Notes: generated by a model not told the origin, from the sequence alone. Counted from the first letter of the stretch, positions 54,355 to 63,980 are shown. The stretch: 64,000 bases of DNA from Alcanivorax quisquiliarum (GCF_023051175.1 NZ_JALKII010000006.1:165686-229685), one strand, 5' to 3'. Program-made: numbers and translations.

Positions 54355-55554
54355 TTACAACCCCCACCGGAAAAAGCTGTTCTTTTCTGCCAGATAACTT
54401 CTTGAGAGCACCATCTTGTGCACTTCGCTGGCGCCATCGACCAGCCGTGCCTGGCGGGCGTAACGGTAGATCCACTCCAGCATGGTGTCTTTGGAGTAGC
54501 CTCGGGCACCGCAGAGCTGGATTGCGGTATCCACCGCCTTGTGCAGGGTGTCCGCCACGTGGATCTTCGCCATGGAGATGTCGCTGCGGGCAAAATCGCC
54601 CTGATCCAGTTTCCAGGCGGCGTGCATGACCAGCAAACGACCGATCTGGATATCCTTGGCCACATCACCCAGCATCCACTGTACCCCTTCGTGCTCGGCC
54701 AGGGTGCTGCCGAAGCTCATCCTCCGCTCCACATACTCGGCGGCGATTTCCATTGAACGCCGGGCCAGCCCGAGCCAGCGCATGCAATGCGTGAGCCGCG
54801 CCGTGCCCAGGCGAATCTGTGTCACCTTCAGGCCGTCGCCCACATTCAGCAACCGGTTTTCATCGGGAATCTCGAGCCCGTCGAAACGCAACTCGCAGTG
54901 GCCGCCATGTTCTTCCGGCCCCATAATGCCGATCCGCCGCACTATCTCCCAGCCCGGCTGATCGGCATCGAACAGGAATGCCGTCAGCCCTTTGCGATCA
55001 TCGTCGCTGGTGCGTGCCACAAGCACGAAATGCTGCGCACCTTCGGCGCCGGTGATAAACCACTTGCGGCCATTGATGACCCATTTGTCACCCTGCTTTT
55101 CGGCACGGGTATACGTCAGCGACGGGTCGGAGCCGCAGCCGCCATCCGGTTCGGTCATGGCAAATGCAGAGCGCACCCGGCCATCTACCAGAGGCTGCAA
55201 CCAGCGCTCCTTTTGCGGCTCGGTCAGTATCTTCTCCAGCAGGATCATAGTGCCGTCATCCGGTGCGGCGGCATTGAACACCACCGGCCCGAACGGCGAG
55301 CGGCCTGCTTCTTCATATAATGCGGCCATGCCCATCACACCGACATCGCGGCCACCGCGTGCTTGCGGCATCTGGAAACACCACAACCCTTTCGCTCGGG
55401 CCTTGTCACGCACAGCAGCCAGCACGTCTTCCTGCAGGTTTTCGTGCGCATCGAAATTGCTGCGATCACTCTCCAGCGGGATGACTTCACTATTGATGAA
55501 GTCCCGTACTTCAAGACGCAGCGCGTCAATATGCGGCGGCAAAGAAAAATCCAT
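54355..55554 (-). CDS. Acyl-CoA dehydrogenase (ACAD10/11-like)
   Basis: 399 residues with the three-domain acyl-CoA dehydrogenase fold. FAMTEPDGG and WFITGAE are the flavin and substrate motifs, and the catalytic acid is expected in the GASEVHKMVLSR segment. It oxidises a saturated acyl-CoA to the 2-enoyl-CoA in beta-oxidation. An SDR gene ends 18 bases upstream, so the two are probably co-transcribed for fatty-acid or alkane-derived acyl turnover. Confidence 0.94.
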   Translation of the reverse strand: MDFSLPPHIDALRLEVRDFINSEVIPLESDRSNFDAHENLQEDVLAAVRDKARAKGLWCFQMPQARGGRDVGVMGMAALYEEAGRSPFGPVVFNAAAPDDGTMILLEKILTEPQKERWLQPLVDGRVRSAFAMTEPDGGCGSDPSLTYTRAEKQGDKWVINGRKWFITGAEGAQHFVLVARTSDDDRKGLTAFLFDADQPGWEIVRRIGIMGPEEHGGHCELRFDGLEIPDENRLLNVGDGLKVTQIRLGTARLTHCMRWLGLARRSMEIAAEYVERRMSFGSTLAEHEGVQWMLGDVAKDIQIGRLLVMHAAWKLDQGDFARSDISMAKIHVADTLHKAVDTAIQLCGARGYSKDTMLEWIYRYARQARLVDGASEVHKMVLSRSYLAEKNSFFRWGL

Positions 55555-55572
55555 GTTGGTCAGTCCTTATCG

Positions 55573-56328
55573 TTATAAAGCCGAGCACAGGTGCGCACCA
55601 TCGACGGGCAGCGCGACACCGCTCATATAAGCTGAAGCATCCGACGCAAGCAGCAGCAACGGGCCGGAAATTTCCGGCATGTTGCCGACGCGACGAAACG
55701 GAATGCGCTTGATCTGGCGCTCACCGTGCTCGCTGTGTAACCAGTCGCGGTTGATGTCTGTCTCGAAATATCCCGGGCATAACGCATTACAGCGAATCCC
55801 ATACCGTGCGTAATCCAGTGCCACCGAACGTGTCAGCTGCACCACCGCCGCCTTGGATGCCGCATAGGCGGACAACTGCTGGCCGACACGCAGCCCCAGG
55901 ATTGAGGCGACATTGATGATATTGCCGCCCCGCCCGCCTTCCATCCAGCGAGCAAGCGCCTGTTGTGTCACGGCCCAGACGCCCTTGAGATTGGTATCAA
56001 GCACCGCATCCCAGTCATCTTCTGTGTAATTGTCGGTGCGCCCGACGCGGCTGATGCCGGCATTGTTGATTACCACATCCAGCTCTGGCAGCTCGGCAAA
56101 CGCGGCTTTGACGCTGGCCGGGTCGGCCACGTCCATTGCCACCACCACTGCTTCGCGCCCTTTTTCACGCACGCTGGCGGCGGTCTGCTCCAGACGATCC
56201 AGCCGCCGGGCAGCCAGCACCAGATCGGCACCGGCATCGGCCAGCACGGAGGCAAAATGTGCGCCAAACCCGCTGGAGGCGCCGGTCACCAATACGCGCT
56301 TGCCGGCCATGGAAAACAGATTACTCAT
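55573..56328 (-). CDS. Short-chain dehydrogenase/reductase
   Basis: 251 residues. Cofactor motif TGASSGFGAHFA (~15-26), NNAGISR, catalytic Ser in NVASILG, and YAASK. Typical of 3-oxoacyl- or hydroxyacyl-type SDRs. The ATG at 56328 follows AAGGGGGT; a start at 56352 would add eight residues. First gene of a pair with the acyl-CoA dehydrogenase. Confidence 0.92.
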   Translation of the reverse strand: MSNLFSMAGKRVLVTGASSGFGAHFASVLADAGADLVLAARRLDRLEQTAASVREKGREAVVVAMDVADPASVKAAFAELPELDVVINNAGISRVGRTDNYTEDDWDAVLDTNLKGVWAVTQQALARWMEGGRGGNIINVASILGLRVGQQLSAYAASKAAVVQLTRSVALDYARYGIRCNALCPGYFETDINRDWLHSEHGERQIKRIPFRRVGNMPEISGPLLLLASDASAYMSGVALPVDGAHLCSAL

Positions 56329-56528
56329 TGCCACCCCCTTTATATGGAACACATTGGCAGCCTGACTGACAGCCTTGCAGCATAGGCAGACTAGAGAGTC
56401 CCGTCAGGCTGCTCAAGGACCAAAACACTCACAGCCCGGTCAACTGCGGCCTGCCGCGGCACCTGCGCGGGGTGCTGGAGTCCGCCCGATCGGCTGGTAT
56501 GATGTGCGCTCCCCGACCCGGAGGCACA

Positions 56529-58541
56529 GTGAGCCAGCTCAATTCCCGTCAGCAAGAAGCCGTCAGTTACACCCAAGGCCCGCTGCTGGTGCTTGCTGGC
56601 GCCGGCTCCGGCAAGACCAGTGTGATCACCCGCAAGATTGCCTGGCTGATCCAGCATCAACAGATCAGCGCACGCCACATCGCCGCCGTGACGTTCACCA
56701 ATAAAGCGGCGCGGGAGATGAAAGAGCGTGTCTCGGCGCTGGTGCCCCGCAGCGAAACCCGCGGCCTGATCGTCTCCACGTTTCATAATCTGGGCTTGCG
56801 CATTCTCAAGCAGGAACAAGCCGCCAGCGGGCTGCGCCGTGGCTTTTCGATCCTCGACCAGACCGACAGCCGAGAGCTGCTCAAGGAGCTGTTGCATCGC
56901 GGTGACAGCGAGCGCGATATCGAGGCCACCGACTTTATCCATGCACGCATTTCCAAATGGAAAAACGAGCTGGTGCTGCCGGAACAGGCCCTTTCCACCG
57001 CAGCCAATGATGACGAGTTGCGCGCCGCCGTCGCCTACGGCCAGTACAACCGCATGCTGCGCGCCTGTAACGCGGTGGATTTTGATGATCTGATCATGCT
57101 GCCGGTGACGCTGTTTCGGGAACAGCCGCGCATTATGGAAAAGTGGCGCAACCGGATTCGCTATCTGCTGGTGGACGAATATCAGGACACCAACAGCGCG
57201 CAATACGAGCTGGTGCGGCAATTGGTGGAACCGCTGGGCCGCTTCACGGTGGTGGGAGATGATGACCAGTCGATCTACGCCTGGCGCGGCGCACGGCCGG
57301 AAAATCTGGCCCAGCTACAAACCGATTGGCCGAATCTGAACGTGGTGAAGCTGGAACAGAACTACCGCTCCACAGGCCGTATTCTGAAGGCGGCCAACGC
57401 TGTCATCAGCAACAACCCGCATGTCTTCGAGAAAACCTTGTGGTCGGATTATGGCTACGGCGATCCGATCAGGGTTGTGGCCATGCGCGACGAAGATGCC
57501 GAAACCGACTGGATCGCCGGCGACCTGTTTCATCAGCGCCTGCAGCGCGGGCTGAAGTGGAAAGATTTTGCCATTTTGTATCGGGGTAATTTCCAGTCGC
57601 GCTTGATGGAAACGAAGCTGCAATCATTGCAGATTCCATACAAGGTTTCCGGTGGCAAAAGCTTTTTCTCGCGGGCGGAAATCAAGGATCTGATGTGCTA
57701 TTTCCGGCTGCTGGTCAATCCTGATGACGATAACGCCTTCCTGCGCATCATCAATACACCGCGCCGGGAAATAGGCCCGGCCACGCTGGAAAAACTGGCC
57801 GGCTGGGCGGCGCGCCGCGATCAGGGCATGTACCACGTCTGTGACGATTTCGCGCTATCGGAAATCATGCCGGCCAAATCGGCGGAAAAACTGCGCGAAT
57901 TCAAACAATGGCTGGATGCCAAGCGCGAGCTGTGTTTCCGCGACAACAGCACCCGCGCCATTCGCGAGCTGATCAGCGATATGGACTATGAAGGTTGGCT
58001 CCATCAACAATCCTCCAGCCCGCGCATTGGCGAAAAGCGCGTCGAAAATATCTGGACGCTGGTCGCCAGCATCCAGCGCATGCTGGACAAGGACGAAGAT
58101 GGCGACGCCGATCTGGAAACCGTGATCGCCAAGCTGGTGCTGATCGACATGCTGGAACAACAGGACGACGAAGACGATACCGATCGCGTGCAACTGATGA
58201 CACTGCACGCCGCCAAGGGACTGGAGTACCCGCATGTTTACATGATGGGCGTGGAAGAAGAGCTGTTACCGCACCGCACCAGCATCGAGGAAGATACCAT
58301 CGTCGAGGAGCGCCGCCTGATGTACGTGGGCATCACCCGCGCCAAGCGTAATCTGACCATGAGTTATGCCATGACACGCAGGCAGTTTGGTGAAAAAGTC
58401 GATACCGTGCCCAGCCGCTTCATCGAAGAGCTGCCACAGGAAGATCTGGAATTCATCGGAGAAGGGGTGAAAATCGATCCGGAGCGGGCCGATGAAATGG
58501 CCGAGGCCAGCATTGCCGGGCTGCGTGCGTTACTGGAGTGA
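56529..58541 (+). CDS. rep: Rep-type SF1 DNA helicase (UvrD/Rep family)
   Basis: 670 residues from a GTG start with GGAGG upstream. SF1A motifs run in order: Walker A AGAGSGKT, motif Ia FTNKAAREMKER, motif II VDEYQDTN, motif III VVGDDDQSIYAWRGA, motif IV RSTGRILKAAN, motif V TLHAAKGLEYPHVYM and motif VI VGITRAKRNL. The spacing and length match Rep. It helps replication forks past obstacles. Monocistronic. Confidence 0.94.
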   Translation: MSQLNSRQQEAVSYTQGPLLVLAGAGSGKTSVITRKIAWLIQHQQISARHIAAVTFTNKAAREMKERVSALVPRSETRGLIVSTFHNLGLRILKQEQAASGLRRGFSILDQTDSRELLKELLHRGDSERDIEATDFIHARISKWKNELVLPEQALSTAANDDELRAAVAYGQYNRMLRACNAVDFDDLIMLPVTLFREQPRIMEKWRNRIRYLLVDEYQDTNSAQYELVRQLVEPLGRFTVVGDDDQSIYAWRGARPENLAQLQTDWPNLNVVKLEQNYRSTGRILKAANAVISNNPHVFEKTLWSDYGYGDPIRVVAMRDEDAETDWIAGDLFHQRLQRGLKWKDFAILYRGNFQSRLMETKLQSLQIPYKVSGGKSFFSRAEIKDLMCYFRLLVNPDDDNAFLRIINTPRREIGPATLEKLAGWAARRDQGMYHVCDDFALSEIMPAKSAEKLREFKQWLDAKRELCFRDNSTRAIRELISDMDYEGWLHQQSSSPRIGEKRVENIWTLVASIQRMLDKDEDGDADLETVIAKLVLIDMLEQQDDEDDTDRVQLMTLHAAKGLEYPHVYMMGVEEELLPHRTSIEEDTIVEERRLMYVGITRAKRNLTMSYAMTRRQFGEKVDTVPSRFIEELPQEDLEFIGEGVKIDPERADEMAEASIAGLRALLE

Positions 58542-58723
58542 TGCAAATCATCGGGGATAAAACGCGCCGGGTAGTAGAGAGCGCGCGGAGAGGCAGAGAA
58601 GCCGCGTAACAGAGAGCACCAGAAGATAGAGAGCACCGAGCGATAGAGAGAGCGCTCCGACCGGGGCATGGTCCCCGACTGCGTGTGCTGGCGGCCTGCT
58701 CTCTTCACGCCTCTTTATTTTCT
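58542..58723. repeat. Short purine-rich repeat block downstream of rep
   Basis: Repeated TAGAGAGC(ACCGAG)-type units (AGAGAGC, AGATAGAGAGCACCG, GATAGAGAGAGCG) fill 58570-58660. No gene is visible in this 180-base gap. Confidence 0.55.
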
Positions 58724-58909
58724 TTACTCTTCTACAGGCTCTTCTTCTACGGGCTCTTCCAGCGGCGGTGGCGCATCGGCGGGAGCCACCATTGGCGGCG
58801 CCTCCTGACGTGCGCCGCCTTCAAGCACCGGCTCGGGTGGAGCCGGTGGAGCATCATCAGTACACGCAACGAGCAGGGTCAGCAGACAAAGCGCCGGCCA
58901 TGTCCGCAT
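58724..58909 (-). CDS. Small Pro/Glu-rich lipoprotein
   Basis: 61 residues. LLVAC forms a lipobox (Cys16), followed by a low-complexity Pro, Ala and Glu tail. It begins three bases after the cytochrome c5 stop in the same direction, so an operon is likely. No family recognised. It may be a real small lipoprotein. Confidence 0.65.
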   Translation of the reverse strand: MRTWPALCLLTLLVACTDDAPPAPPEPVLEGGARQEAPPMVAPADAPPPLEEPVEEEPVEE

Positions 58910-58912
58910 GGA

Positions 58913-59404
58913 TTACTGCGCCTGCTCGATCAGATAATCAACCGCAGCACGCACTTCTTCTTCCGAGCAGTCCATGCACATGCCACGCGGCGGCATGGCA
59001 CCAAAACCATCCCAGGTATGCTGGAACAACACATCTACACCTTTTGCCAGACGCGGCGCCCAGGCTGCGCTATCGCCGGTCACGGGCGCACCCGCAGCAC
59101 CTGTACTGTGGCAGGCGGTGCAGGCGGTGTTGTAGACGGTCTGCCCGTCACGCGGGCCGCTGGGCGCGGCAGCACCACCCGCCGCAGACGCGCCGCCGGC
59201 ATCCGCGATCTCGTCGCCGCATGCCTCACCTTCGACGCACACGGTGCCGACGGGCGCCAGCCGCTCGCTGATGGCCCGCGTACTGAGAACCGAGCGATCG
59301 CCCAGGCCATGGGGGGAGATTTCCTGGGTAGTGCGGGCTCCGTGGCTCACACCTGCAAGCAGGGTGGCAGTGACAGCCAGTGCAGCGACGACAAACTTGT
59401 TCAC
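58913..59404 (-). CDS. Cytochrome c5-like secreted protein
   Basis: 163 residues from a GTG start. A signal peptide ends at SHGART. A single haem c site is CTACH with downstream axial Met in the CMDC region (~residue 144) and a GAMPPRG loop, as in cytochrome c5. An extra N-terminal segment (~25-90, with two Cys) precedes the core. It carries electrons in the periplasm. It is followed after three bases by a small lipoprotein gene. Confidence 0.9.
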   Translation of the reverse strand: MNKFVVAALAVTATLLAGVSHGARTTQEISPHGLGDRSVLSTRAISERLAPVGTVCVEGEACGDEIADAGGASAAGGAAAPSGPRDGQTVYNTACTACHSTGAAGAPVTGDSAAWAPRLAKGVDVLFQHTWDGFGAMPPRGMCMDCSEEEVRAAVDYLIEQAQ

Positions 59405-59553
59405 GGTGAATACCTCATCTCGGCGTGAAGTGGCGGTTAGCCTGATTCAGGCCGGCGCGGACATGCCCCACTGACCCGGCGGCGGGATTATACCCCTTAG
59501 CCCGCTCAGGTTAAATGTTCCCCGCCAGGCTATGGTGAGACAGGCAAAATAAC

Positions 59554-62151
59554 TTACTCGATCTCGATGCGGGGCAAGCACAAGGTGAAACGGCTACCGT
59601 GGTCAAGCCGGCTGCTGGCCAGAATATCGCCATTATGCCGCTCGGCCACCACCTTGACGAAACGCAGCCCCAGCCCGGCACCACGCGTACGGGCGCCGCC
59701 TGAGCTCTGGGCACGCCGGAAGCGCTTGAACAGATGCTCCAGAAACTCCGGCTCGATCCCCACCCCGGCATCCACCACTTCGCAACGCACCGAGCCTTCC
59801 TCACAGTGCAGTCGCACGTCGACCTGGCTGTCCGGGTGGCTGTACTTGATGGCGTTGGTCAGCAGGTTCACCACGGCGCGCTCCAGCAACTCATGGTTGC
59901 CACTGACCCAGACATCATCTTCCGGCAGATACTCGAACCGCAGCCGTACACGACGCTGCTGAGCCTGCAACATGACCTGCTCGACGGCACTCTCCACCAC
60001 CGGCAACATGTCCAGCGGCGTCATATCGGCCTCTTGCGTGGCTTCCGCCCGTGCCAGTTGCAGGAACTGCTCGGCGATGCCCAGGCTGCGCTGTGCATAA
60101 TGCTCCATCTGCTCCAGCAAATCGGACATGGTGCCAGGCTGCTGCCGGTAGCGCTCGCCCAGCGCCAGCAGCGAGATCATCGGGCTGCGCAGATCATGAG
60201 ACAGGAAATCCAGCATCTCGCTGCGCGCTCGCATGGCCTGCTTCACGTCAGAGATATCCTTGAGCATCAGGATCAGCACTTCACCCGGCTGGCGGCCGGC
60301 ACGAATGCGCAGCATGTCGAGATACATATCCTGCCCGCGGCGGCTGCGACACTCCAGCTGGCTGCGGCCGGTGGACAGCGCCTCTCGTACCACGGCCGCC
60401 CAGCCACTGCCATCCTCGCCCACCAGCAACTCTCGGCCGAGCTGCAACAGGCTGGTGTCATCCATCTCCCGGCTCGGCAAGGCCAACCACTCGGAGGCCT
60501 GAGCGTTGACGAAAAGCAGGCAGCCGCAAGCGTCAGCAATCACCACCCCGTCACGCAGCTGCGCCAGAATAGCCTCGAAGAAGCGCGTCAGCGCCTGCTG
60601 GCGCAGCTCCTGCGCCCGCACCCGCTCGATATGGTCTTCCACCACATCATAATGGCCCTCATCAGTGGCCAGTGTTTCCTCACAGCGAGCCACCATTGCA
60701 CGCACCCACTGCTCGTGCGCTGGCGCCGGTCCGCCCTCTTCCCACACCAGCCCCAGCTCGTAACGCTGGTTGCCGGCCAGAATATTGTAATAGCGAGCGC
60801 GATTACCCTGCCATGTGCGCTCGGAAATTTCTGCACCGCCAGACTCACGCTGCGCCAGCGCTTTGCCACCAGCGCTGCGCTTTTCCAGCCGCCACGCCGC
60901 CACGGGCAGCGCCGCTTCGATCAGCTCGATCACACGTTTGAGCGGCGCTGGCTGTAGCAGACGTCGGTTGAGATCGTCGTGCGCCGAGAGCCGGCGCAGC
61001 GCTGCCCGCATGTAGCGCAAGGAGTATTCCAGGCGCCGCCAGGTCCATAACGGATACGCCAGCATGGCGCCGAGCATTGCCGGGCCCACCGGGAACCAGA
61101 GCTGATACCAGTACAGCAGCGCGTAACTGAACAGCAGGATGCCCAGCAACACACCCAACAGCACCGGAATCGACCAGCGCGGCCCGACAAACGGCAAGAT
61201 AGTGGGAGAGATCAACGCCAGCGCCAGCGTCAGGCCCCAGATCCAGCCGGTGGACATCGGCGTAAGCAACCGATCCTCACGCAGCGCACCAAATACCGTG
61301 GCATTCATTTCAACGCCGGGCAGCAGCCCGTTGCTGCCCGCCAGCGGCGTGGGCAGCAGATCACCCAGCCCCTGTGCCGTAGCACCAAGAAACACAATGC
61401 GTTCTCGCAATAGCGCCTCATCCACCTCGCCGTTGAGCACATCCACCGCAGACAACCGTGGCAAGTTGCCGGCGAGATCGGTAAAAGGCACCAGCCGGTA
61501 ATACTGGCGCACCGCGCCAAACGCAGGCTCGCGGGGTGTCTGCTGGGCAGGGAAACGGGGGATGCCTCGCGGGGCAAGATGTTCCAGAAGAGTAAGGGAC
61601 AGGTGTGGCCACCAGGGCTGGCCAATGCCGTTGCGCATATACAGCCCGCGCACGACACCATCGTTATCCAGCTCCACATCCACGTGCCCCATACCTGCCG
61701 CCGCTCGGGCGAACGAGGCGTGCGGCATAACTTCCAGCAATACGCCGTCCGGCCCACCGTCGCTGACGTGCACCGGCAGAAACACATGGCCATGGGCCGC
61801 CATGGCATCCACGAGCGCCGCGTCGGATTCCGGGCGCACGCGATCCGGCTCGGCAAAGATCAGATCAAGCACGATGGCGCTGGCGCCGTAGCGATCCAGC
61901 TGTTCGACGAGCCGGGCATGCACGCTGCGATCCCAGGGCCAGCGGCCAATCTTGCGCAGGCTGGCTTCGTCGATGGCGACGATGGTGATGTCGCTAACGT
62001 CCGGTGGTGGCAGGAACGCCAGCATACGGTCATAGGCGTGCCGGCTGAGCGACATCCAGGCGCCAGTGTGCAACAGCACAATACACAAGCCCGCGACTGC
62101 CAGCAGCACCGCCAGATGTTCGATGTAATAACGCCGAGACGTCTCACGCAT
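59554..62151 (-). CDS. CHASE2-domain sensor histidine kinase
   Basis: 865 residues. One N-terminal helix (~12-32), a periplasmic CHASE2 domain (~40-300: ITIVAIDEASLRKIGRWPWDR and VFLGATAQGLGD), then three helices (~305-372). A PAS-like region (~530-640), HisKA with the phosphorylated His in FLSHDLRSPM (~660), and HATPase with N-box and GLGL motifs follow. CHASE2 senses an unknown extracellular signal. It is upstream of an OmpR-type regulator by 121 bases on the same strand, the probable partner. Confidence 0.92.
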   Translation of the reverse strand: MRETSRRYYIEHLAVLLAVAGLCIVLLHTGAWMSLSRHAYDRMLAFLPPPDVSDITIVAIDEASLRKIGRWPWDRSVHARLVEQLDRYGASAIVLDLIFAEPDRVRPESDAALVDAMAAHGHVFLPVHVSDGGPDGVLLEVMPHASFARAAAGMGHVDVELDNDGVVRGLYMRNGIGQPWWPHLSLTLLEHLAPRGIPRFPAQQTPREPAFGAVRQYYRLVPFTDLAGNLPRLSAVDVLNGEVDEALLRERIVFLGATAQGLGDLLPTPLAGSNGLLPGVEMNATVFGALREDRLLTPMSTGWIWGLTLALALISPTILPFVGPRWSIPVLLGVLLGILLFSYALLYWYQLWFPVGPAMLGAMLAYPLWTWRRLEYSLRYMRAALRRLSAHDDLNRRLLQPAPLKRVIELIEAALPVAAWRLEKRSAGGKALAQRESGGAEISERTWQGNRARYYNILAGNQRYELGLVWEEGGPAPAHEQWVRAMVARCEETLATDEGHYDVVEDHIERVRAQELRQQALTRFFEAILAQLRDGVVIADACGCLLFVNAQASEWLALPSREMDDTSLLQLGRELLVGEDGSGWAAVVREALSTGRSQLECRSRRGQDMYLDMLRIRAGRQPGEVLILMLKDISDVKQAMRARSEMLDFLSHDLRSPMISLLALGERYRQQPGTMSDLLEQMEHYAQRSLGIAEQFLQLARAEATQEADMTPLDMLPVVESAVEQVMLQAQQRRVRLRFEYLPEDDVWVSGNHELLERAVVNLLTNAIKYSHPDSQVDVRLHCEEGSVRCEVVDAGVGIEPEFLEHLFKRFRRAQSSGGARTRGAGLGLRFVKVVAERHNGDILASSRLDHGSRFTLCLPRIEIE

Positions 62152-62272
62152 CGCCAGACTCAGCAGCCATCATGATAGCTGCCGCAGCATGGCGGTAACG
62201 TCGTCTCCTGGCAAGAGTAGTGCACGAACCCCACCGAAGTGGCTCGTTGCGCGTACGTGACTGCGTGGGCCA

Positions 62273-62974
62273 TCAGGCAGCTCCCTGCTCCTCGACCGGC
62301 TCCAGACGATAGCCGTGCTGGTAGATGGTCTTTATTCGATAGCCGCGCTCCGGACGTATCTGCAAGCTCCGGCGGATCCGGCTGATATGCACATCCACGG
62401 TGCGTGATTCGATCGCTGACATGATTCCCCAGACCTTCTCCAGCAAATGCGAGCGGGACATCAGCTTGCCCACATTCTGGAACAGGTAGCTGGCGAGCTC
62501 AAAATCTTTATCGGTCAGCTTTACGGCTTCGCCATCCAGCGTGATGGTGCGCCGGCCGCGGTCAATCACCCAAGGGCCCAGCTCCTGCACCGTCTGCGGT
62601 ACCACTTCGCCAACCCCGGCACGGCGGCCCAAGGCCGTGATCCGCGCCAGCAGCTCCGCCTGCCGGATGGGCTTCACCATATAATCATCGGCGCCGCTGC
62701 TGAGCGCCCCCACAATGGATGCTTCATCGTCACGCTGAGTAGCAAACAGCACCGGTACCGGGTTGCCGGCAGCGCGCAGCTCATCCAGCACAGCCCGGCC
62801 ACTCATGTCCGGCACTTCCCAATCCAGCAACAGCAAATCGAAGGTTTCACGGCGCATCAGCACCATGAACTCGCGCCCGTTGGTGCAATGCATGCAAGTG
62901 TGGCCCGCTTCCGCCAGCCAATGACGCACCATTTCCGCCTGCGCGGCGTCATCCTCAAGATAGGCAATACGCAA
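62273..62974 (-). CDS. OmpR/PhoB-family response regulator
   Basis: 233 residues from a TTG start, chosen because AGGAG lies seven bases upstream and the receiver domain begins exactly there. Phosphoacceptor Asp51 is in LLLLDWEVP, with acidic pair Glu7/Asp8 and Lys in VKPI. A winged-helix domain follows (~130-228; LTDKDFELASYLF, SRTVDVHISRIRR). It is transcribed before the CHASE2 kinase on the same strand, so the pair is likely one operon. Longer ATG starts at 63004 or beyond are possible but lack a good ribosome-binding site. Confidence 0.87.
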   Translation of the reverse strand: MRIAYLEDDAAQAEMVRHWLAEAGHTCMHCTNGREFMVLMRRETFDLLLLDWEVPDMSGRAVLDELRAAGNPVPVLFATQRDDEASIVGALSSGADDYMVKPIRQAELLARITALGRRAGVGEVVPQTVQELGPWVIDRGRRTITLDGEAVKLTDKDFELASYLFQNVGKLMSRSHLLEKVWGIMSAIESRTVDVHISRIRRSLQIRPERGYRIKTIYQHGYRLEPVEEQGAA

Positions 62975-63179
62975 GATCCCGCTCCTCTTTATCCTTCCAC
63001 CCATAGCACAGCCCGCCACCATCATCATAGCGCGATGGCCTCGCGCCGTTCTCCCCACCCGCTAAAATAACGGAGGCACCAGCGCAAGTGCGTCAAAGCT
63101 TGTAAAAGGAAACGGCATTTCCCACTCGACGAGAGATGCATCGCCCAATCTGGCCCTTTGACTGCCAGGAAAGAACACT

Positions 63180-63506
63180 TCAGGCGGTTGCGGTTGCCTT
63201 GAGCCCCACGACGCCGCCAATAATGAGAGCGATAAAAAGAAAGCGCTGCAACGTCACCGGATCATTGAACACCCAGACACTCGCCACCGTGATGCCCACA
63301 GCGCCCAACCCAGTCCATACCGCATAGGCTGTGCCCACCGGGATACCCCGCATGGCAAAAGACAGCATTACAATATTGGCCACGGTGAGCACGCCGACAA
63401 CACTGAACGACAAGGCACCCGGCGAAACCTGTATCCACTTGAGACTCAGTGCCCAGCACACCTCGAAGAACACGGCGATAAAAAGGACGACCCAGTAAAT
63501 CGACAC
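63180..63506 (-). CDS. SMR-family exporter (SugE/Gdx-like)
   Basis: 108 residues, four membrane helices. The active-site Glu is in FFEVCWALSLK (~residue 13), and GTAYAVWTGLGAVG and the end GLKATATA fit the SugE/Gdx subgroup of small multidrug resistance proteins, which export guanidinium or quaternary ammonium. The GTG at 63506 follows GGAGA. I found no guanidine riboswitch in the upstream region. Gdx proteins often work alone as dimers. Confidence 0.85.
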   Translation of the reverse strand: MSIYWVVLFIAVFFEVCWALSLKWIQVSPGALSFSVVGVLTVANIVMLSFAMRGIPVGTAYAVWTGLGAVGITVASVWVFNDPVTLQRFLFIALIIGGVVGLKATATA

Positions 63507-63677
63507 TCTGTCTCTCTCCAAACCAGTGAAATCGGGCTCGTTAAACACGGGCCGCGCCGGAAACCCGCAAAGAGACGCTGCCGCGGGGGATATGGGCACT
63601 TTCCCTGCGTTTTCAACCCAGCGCACCCACACCGCCCATGGACGCACGGCGGCAGAGCCATTATCATTGCCCTCCCC

Positions 63678-63700
63678 GCACCCGTAGCTCAGCTGGGTGC
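63678..63700 (+). pseudogene. Collapsed tRNA-Arg fragment
   Basis: The first 19 bases are identical to the 5' end of the complete tRNA-Arg downstream (GCACCCGTAGCTCAGCTGG). They run directly into GGGTGC, which pairs with the opening GCACCC. It looks like a tRNA copy that lost its centre and kept both acceptor strands. The CCA end is missing. Confidence 0.8.
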
Positions 63701-63739
63701 AGGCGGAAATAAGGACGCGACGCGTCCGCCGCCGGAACG

Positions 63740-63853
63740 CCCTGTGCGATGCAACGCACAGGGCAGGGCCCTCGGCAACGCCGAGGGGAGTACTGCGCAG
63801 CGCGGAAGCGCTGCTAGAGTCGTCGGCGAGTATCCAGCTTGCTGACGAAGCTG
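63740..63853. repeat. Cluster of four perfect hairpins before tRNA-Arg
   Basis: Four inverted repeats follow one another: CCCTGTGCG/CGCACAGGG (63740-63763), CCCTCGGC/GCCGAGGG (63769-63787), CAGCGC/GCGCTG with loop GGAA (63798-63813) and CAGCTT/AAGCTG (63835-63853). They lie between the tRNA fragment and the complete tRNA. This may be a structured leader or the remains of an insertion. No gene is seen in this 185-base stretch. Confidence 0.75.
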
Positions 63854-63862
63854 AAAAAATTT

Positions 63863-63939
63863 GCACCCGTAGCTCAGCTGGATAGAGTACTGCCCTCCGA
63901 AGGCAGGGGTCACTGGTTCGAATCCAGTCGGGTGCGCCA
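63863..63939 (+). tRNA. tRNA-Arg (anticodon CCG)
   Basis: 77 bases with a 7-bp acceptor stem (GCACCCG/CGGGTGC), D arm AGCTCAGCTGGATAGAGT, anticodon loop CTCCGAA giving CCG for Arg (CGG codons), T arm with GGTTCGAATCC, and an encoded CCA end. A terminator-like hairpin follows. Confidence 0.96.
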
Positions 63940-63950
63940 TTTCAAGGATC

Positions 63951-63980
63951 AAGGCCGCTAACGCGGCCTTTGTCTTTTGT
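63951..63980 (+). terminator. Intrinsic terminator after tRNA-Arg
   Basis: An 8-bp perfect stem (AAGGCCGC / GCGGCCTT) with a four-base loop, followed by TTGTCTTTT. Confidence 0.9.

Noticed and set aside
63507-63670. Guanidine riboswitch before the SMR exporter
   Set aside because: None of the conserved motifs of the guanidine riboswitch classes could be recognised in the region.
63689-63952. Minus-strand frame with a [12 protein letters not shown]-like peptide
   Set aside because: It is antisense to the tRNA-Arg and its fragment; this peptide is a well-known false prediction over tRNA genes.
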